Below the pieces are notes generated by a model. That model saw only the letters and a program-made list of their open reading frames with translations. It made no database searches and was not told the DNA's origin. A stretch of DNA of 64,000 bases from CBDBJR01 sp965206445 (GTDB lineage: Bacteria > Pseudomonadota > Gammaproteobacteria > Arenicellales > Poriferihabitantaceae): assembly GCA_965206445.1 (NCBI GenBank), contig CBDBJR010000002.1, positions 62,001-126,000 on the forward strand. Reading direction: 5' to 3'. Shown one piece after another: positions 57,501-63,500 of the stretch. Positions within the stretch are counted from its first letter, which is position 1; each line of letters starts with the position of its first letter. A program made the translations under genes and the position numbers.

Positions 57501-60500
57501 GCCCGTGCCACCTTCACCGCGCCCGTGGTGCGGCAGGACACAGACCTGACGTTTGAGTTGAAGGTCACCGACCGGCTGGCCATGGCCACCGACACGGTGA
57601 CCGTCACCATTGAGGCGAGCGATAGGCCGACCAGCATCACCGGCACGTTAGCCGGCGATGTCACCGAAGACGCGCTTGAGACCATGGCCAGGGGCATCCT
57701 GACCGCGACCGACCCGGACGGTGACCTGGCCGTCCTTCGGGCGCAGGCCACCCCCGGCATCTATGGCACCTTCACCCTGGTCACCACTGGCGCGTGGGTC
57801 TACGAGCTGGACAACGATGACTCCGAGACCGACGCGCTGATCGAGGGCGCTGAGGTCATCGACATCGAGACGTTCACGGTCGAGGCCACCGACGCGGCGG
57901 ACGCCACCACGGCCATGGAGACGGTCGACATCACCATCACCGGCGCCAACGATGATCCGACCGCGATGGCTGGCGACGACCGGATCGTCGACGAAGGCGA
58001 CCGGGTCACGCTGGCCGGCACGGGCACCGACCCGGACACCGACCCGGACACCGGCGAGCAGGAAGCGCTGAGCTATGCGTGGACGCAGACCGGCGGCACG
58101 ACCGAGACCACGGTCCCGCTGACCAATGCCGACACCGTCAGCGTCAGCTTCACCGCGCCGCAGTTGACAGCGAACGAGACCCTGACGTTCAGGCTGACGG
58201 TCACCGACCCGCAGCGCGCCGCCCACACCGACATGGTGATGGTCACCGTCCGGGCGGACAACGACGCGGCCACCATCAGCGGTGAGTTCATCGGTAACAT
58301 CACCGAAGACGCAGACCCGAACACGGTCACCGGCATGCTGACCGTGGATGACCCGGACGGCGCCAACGACTTCAGGGCCCAGAGCACTACCAGTATCCAC
58401 GGCAGCTTTGAACTGACCGCCACCGGCGCGTGGACCTACACCCTGAACAACGACACCCCCGTGACCAACCGGCTGTCCGCCACCGACACCATCACCGACG
58501 AGACGTTCCCGGTGCAGGCCGCCGACGACACCCCGGCGACGGTCGTTATCATCATCTTCGGCGCCAATGACCCGCCCGCCGCGCTTGCCGGCGCCGACCG
58601 GAACGTGCCCGAAGCCAGCGTGGTGACCCTGAACGGTGGCGGCACTGACCCGGAGGCCAACATCGACCCGGAGACCGGCGCCCCGGACCTGACGTATGCG
58701 TGGGCGCAGGTCAACATCACGCCCGGCGTCACCCCCATGGTCGACTTCGCCAGCAGGAACACCGCCCGCACCAGCTTCACCGCGCCGGACCAGGTGCTCG
58801 AGCCCACCGCCCTGACGTTCGAGCTGACGGTCACCGACCAGTCGAACGCCATGGGCACCGACACGGTAGTGATCACCGTCCTGCCCGTCAATGACCCGGC
58901 GGTCATCGCCGGCATGCGTACCGGCACCGTCACCGAAGACGCGGCTCCAGTCCGGACCACCGCCGTCGGCACGCTGAGCGCCAACGACCCGGACGACCCC
59001 CTGAACAACCCCGACGACACATTCCAGGTGCAGTCGAATGTCCCCGGCACCTACGGCACCTTCAGTGTGACGTCGCAGGGCGAGTGGACCTACATCCTGG
59101 ACAATGCGCTCGATGCCACCAATGCACTGAACCGGTTAGCGGGTACAGAGCGATTCCCGGTTCAGACCGCGGACGGCACCCCGGACGTGGTGGTCATCAC
59201 CGTCATCGGCGCCGATGACCCGGCGGAGATCACCGGCACGACCACCGGCGCCGTGACCGCCGTGCCCGCAGCCACGCAGCCCGTCATCGCCACCGGCACG
59301 CTGACCGTGACCGACCCGGACAGAGTGATCGACCCGGACAGCCCGGTGGTTACGGTCACGTTCCAGGCGCCGACGAGCGCCGGCACCTACGGCACCTTCA
59401 GCGTGACCGCGCAGGGTGTGTGGACCTACAGCCTGAACAATGAGGGCCGGGACACCATCGCCCTGGCCGCGGGTGTCACCGAGACCGACGAGTTCACCGT
59501 GACCGCGGACGGCGCCACGACGATCGTCACCATCACCGTCACCGGCGCGGATGACCCGGTGGTGATCACCGGCACGACCACCGGCGCCGTAACCGAAGAC
59601 AGGGAGCCGGCCACCGCCACCGGCACGCTGGTCGCGACCGACCCGGACAGCCCGGGGGTCACCGTCCTGTTCCAGGTGCAGTTGGACGCCCCCGGCACCT
59701 ACGGCACCTTCAGCGTGACCAATGCAGGGGTCTGGACTTACACGCTGAACAATGAGGATGCGGCCACCAACGCCCTGGCCGCGGGCGCCACCGGTAGCGA
59801 CAGTTTCACCGCGACCGCGACCGCGGACGTCGCCACGACGACCGTCACCATCACCATCACCGGCGCCGATGACCCGTCGACCATCGGCGGTGATCTCACC
59901 GGTACCGTCACCGCCGTGCCCGCAGCCACGCAGCCCGTCACCGACACCGGCACGCTGACCGCGACCGACCCGGACGGCATAGCGGCCCCCATCACGTTCA
60001 CGGCGCCGACGAGTGTCGGCACCTACGGCAGCCTGAGCCTGACCGAGGCCGGCGTTTGGACCTACACGCTGAACAATGAGGATGCGGCCACCATCGCCCT
60101 GGCCGCGGGCGTCACCGCCACCGACGCGTTCACCGTAAGGGCGAGCGACGGCGCTGACGATGCCGTCATCGCCATCACCGTCACCGGCGCCAATGACCCG
60201 GCGAATATCACCGGCATAACCACCGGCACCGTGACCGAAGACGCAGAGCAGGTCAGGACCACCGCCACCGGCACACTGAGCGCGACCGACCCGGACAGCC
60301 CGGGGGCTGTCACGTTCCGGGAGCAGTTGGACACCCCCGGCACCTACGGCAGCTTCAGCGTGACCGATGCAGGGGTCTGGATTTACACGCTGAACAATGG
60401 GGATGTGGACACCAACGCGCTGTTCGAGGGCCTTGAGGTCACCGACACGTTCACGGTTGAGACCGACGATGGCACCGGGGAGAGCGTGGAGATCACCGTC

Positions 60501-63500
60501 ATCGGCGCCGATGACCCGGCGGAGCTCACCGGCACGACAGGGTCGGTCACCGAAGACGCGGCCCCGGTCAGCACCACCGCCATCGGCACGCTGCGCGTGA
60601 TCGACCCGGACAGCATCCCGGGGGCCACCGTCACGTTCCAGGCGCCGACGAGCGCCGGCACCTACGGCAACTTTAGCCTGGCTGTGACCGGCGAGTGGAT
60701 CTACATCCTGGACAATGAGGCCGACGCGACCAACGCGCTGACTGCGGACGCCACCGACGCGTTCAGCGTAAGGGCGAGCGACGGCACCGAGGGCATCGTC
60801 ACCATCACCGTCATCGGCGCCGACGACCCGTCGGTCATCGGCGGCGACCTCACCAGAGTGGTGATAGAGAACCTGGGAGACATCAACACCGCCACCGGCT
60901 TCCTGACTGCGATGGACCCGGATGGCCCCGACAACCGCTTCAGAGCGAGCGGCGGCGCCGGCACCTACGGCATCTTCAGCCTCAACTCGGTCGGTGTCTG
61001 GAGATACTTCCTGGACAATGCCAACCCGGACACCGATGAACTGCCTGGGGGCGCCGTGCGCACCGAGACGTTCCCCGTGCAGACCGAGGACGGCACCATG
61101 GAGACGCTCACCGTCACCATCCTCGGCGCTGATGACCCGCCGACGATCAGCGGCGAGTTCACCGGGGCGGTCACCGAAGACGGCGCTGATGTCAGGACCA
61201 CCGCCACCGGCACGCTGACCGTGACCGACGTGGACAACCGGGTGGATGCCGACACCGCGTTTGAAGCGCAGACGCAGACAGATGCTGTCGTCGGCACCTA
61301 CGGCACCTTCACCCTGACCGCCGCCGGCGCGTGGAGCTATACACTGAATAACGCCGACCCCGAGACCAATGCGCTGGCCGGGGACGTGACGATGACCGAT
61401 GTCTTTACGGCGGTCTCCGCCACCGACAACGATGTGACGCAAGCCGTCACCATCACGGTCACCGGCGCCAATGACGCACCCACCGCCGAGGCCGGCGAAG
61501 ACCTGACCGTGCCCCAGGGCGCTGTGGTGCGCCTGAGCGGCACGCGCAGTAATGATCCGGACACCGGTGACCGGGCGACGCTGACCTATGCGTGGACGCA
61601 GAGCGGTACGCCAACCGTCACGCTGACCGACGAAGACACCGTCACGGCCCGCTTCACGGCCACCTTCGACCCCGACCTGACCGCGGACACGCCCCTGACG
61701 TTCACGCTGACCGTGACCGACCGGCGGGGTAGTGTCTCCGACCCCGACGACACCGTGACGGTCACCATCGAGGCGGACAATACCCCGGCCGTGATCACCG
61801 GCGCTCTGACGGGCAGCGTCATCGAAGACGCGGACGAGACCACCACCGGCCTGCTGACCGCGACGGACAGTCCCGCCCTTGTTCCGCAGTTCCTGGCGCA
61901 GTCGGACGCCCCCGGCACCTACGGCACCTTCACGCTGCGCGACGGGGGCGAGTGGACCTATACCCTGAACAACGCCGACCCCGACACCAACGCGCTGGGC
62001 GTGACCACGACGGTCGACGCGGTCACCAATGCGGTCACGATTGTCCCCGACATGGTCACCGAGACCTTCCAGGTGCAGGCCAGCGACAACACCCCGGAGA
62101 TCATCACCATCACCGTCACCGGCGCCAATGACGTGCCGACGGCGAACGCCGGCCCGGATCAGGCCAACGTGAGCGTCGACGACACGGTCACGCTGGACGG
62201 CACCGGCAGCCGTGATCCGGAGGACGGCAACGCCCTGACCTATCAGTGGGTGCAGCTCGGGACCACAGCCTTGCTCAATGATGCCGCCACCGCCACGCCC
62301 ACCTTTGTCGTGATTGCGGCGGACGCGAACACAGTGCTGACGTTCGAGTTGACGGTCACCGACCCGGATGGCGCCACGGCCACCGACACGGTGACCATCG
62401 CCGTCCAGGCTCAGGAGGCGCTTCTGGTCGTCTCCATTGACGCCGGGACGTCCCCGGTGACCGAGGGGGATGCCGCCACCTTCACGCTGACGGTGGATTC
62501 TGCGCCGGCGACGGACCTGGTTGTCAGGGTTGAGGTCACCGAATCGGGCAACTTCATTGGCGGTGCCCAGTCGACGATGGTGACGATTAACGCCAGCGAA
62601 ACGACGGCCACGCTGACGGTACCGACCATTGACGACGTCGTCGACGAGGCGAACGGCACGATCACGGCCACGGTGGCCACCGGCATCGGCGGCTACACGG
62701 CAGCCGTGGCGCTGGAGGACAACACGGCCACTGTTGATGTCCGGGATAACGACGACCCGCCGATGCTGGCCATTACCTCGCCGAGTGTGCCGGAAGGCGA
62801 CAGCGGGACGGCGAGGTTGACCTACACGGTGACGCTGACCGAGGCGACAGATCAGACAGTGACGGTGCGCTACGCGGTGGATGCGAGCATCAGCACGGCG
62901 ACCGCGGTTGACGACTACACCGCCTTGCCCGACGGCACGCTGACGTTTACGCCGGGCATGACGACACAGCCGATTGAGGTGACGGTGACGGGTGACACGA
63001 TTGACGAGGAGGACGAGACGATCCTCGTCCTCCTGTCGGACGCGATCAACGCGACGATTATGACCGCCCTTGGCACCGGCACAATTACCGACGATGACGG
63101 ATTACCGATCATCTCAATCGCCGCCATGCCGTCCTCGGTGACCGAAGGAACGGCGGCAACCTTCATACTGACGGCAGACCCTGCTCCGGCGACGGAGTTG
63201 ACGGTCATGGTGTCCGTCACCGACTCGGGCGATTTCATTGCCGGGCCGGCGCCGACGATGGTGACGATTGCCGCCGACGCCACGACCGCCACGCTGACGG
63301 TAGATACCACCGACGACGAGAACGACGAGCTGAATGGCGTGATCACGGCGACGGTGGAGGAGGACACCGACACCGACGCCGACTACATGGTCGCCGCGTC
63401 GCCCGCCAACACGGCCACTGTCGCAGTCGAGGATGACGACGATGACGCCGTGGCTCCGCTGGTGGACCCGGTCATCACCATCGCCGCCGTGACGTCCTCG

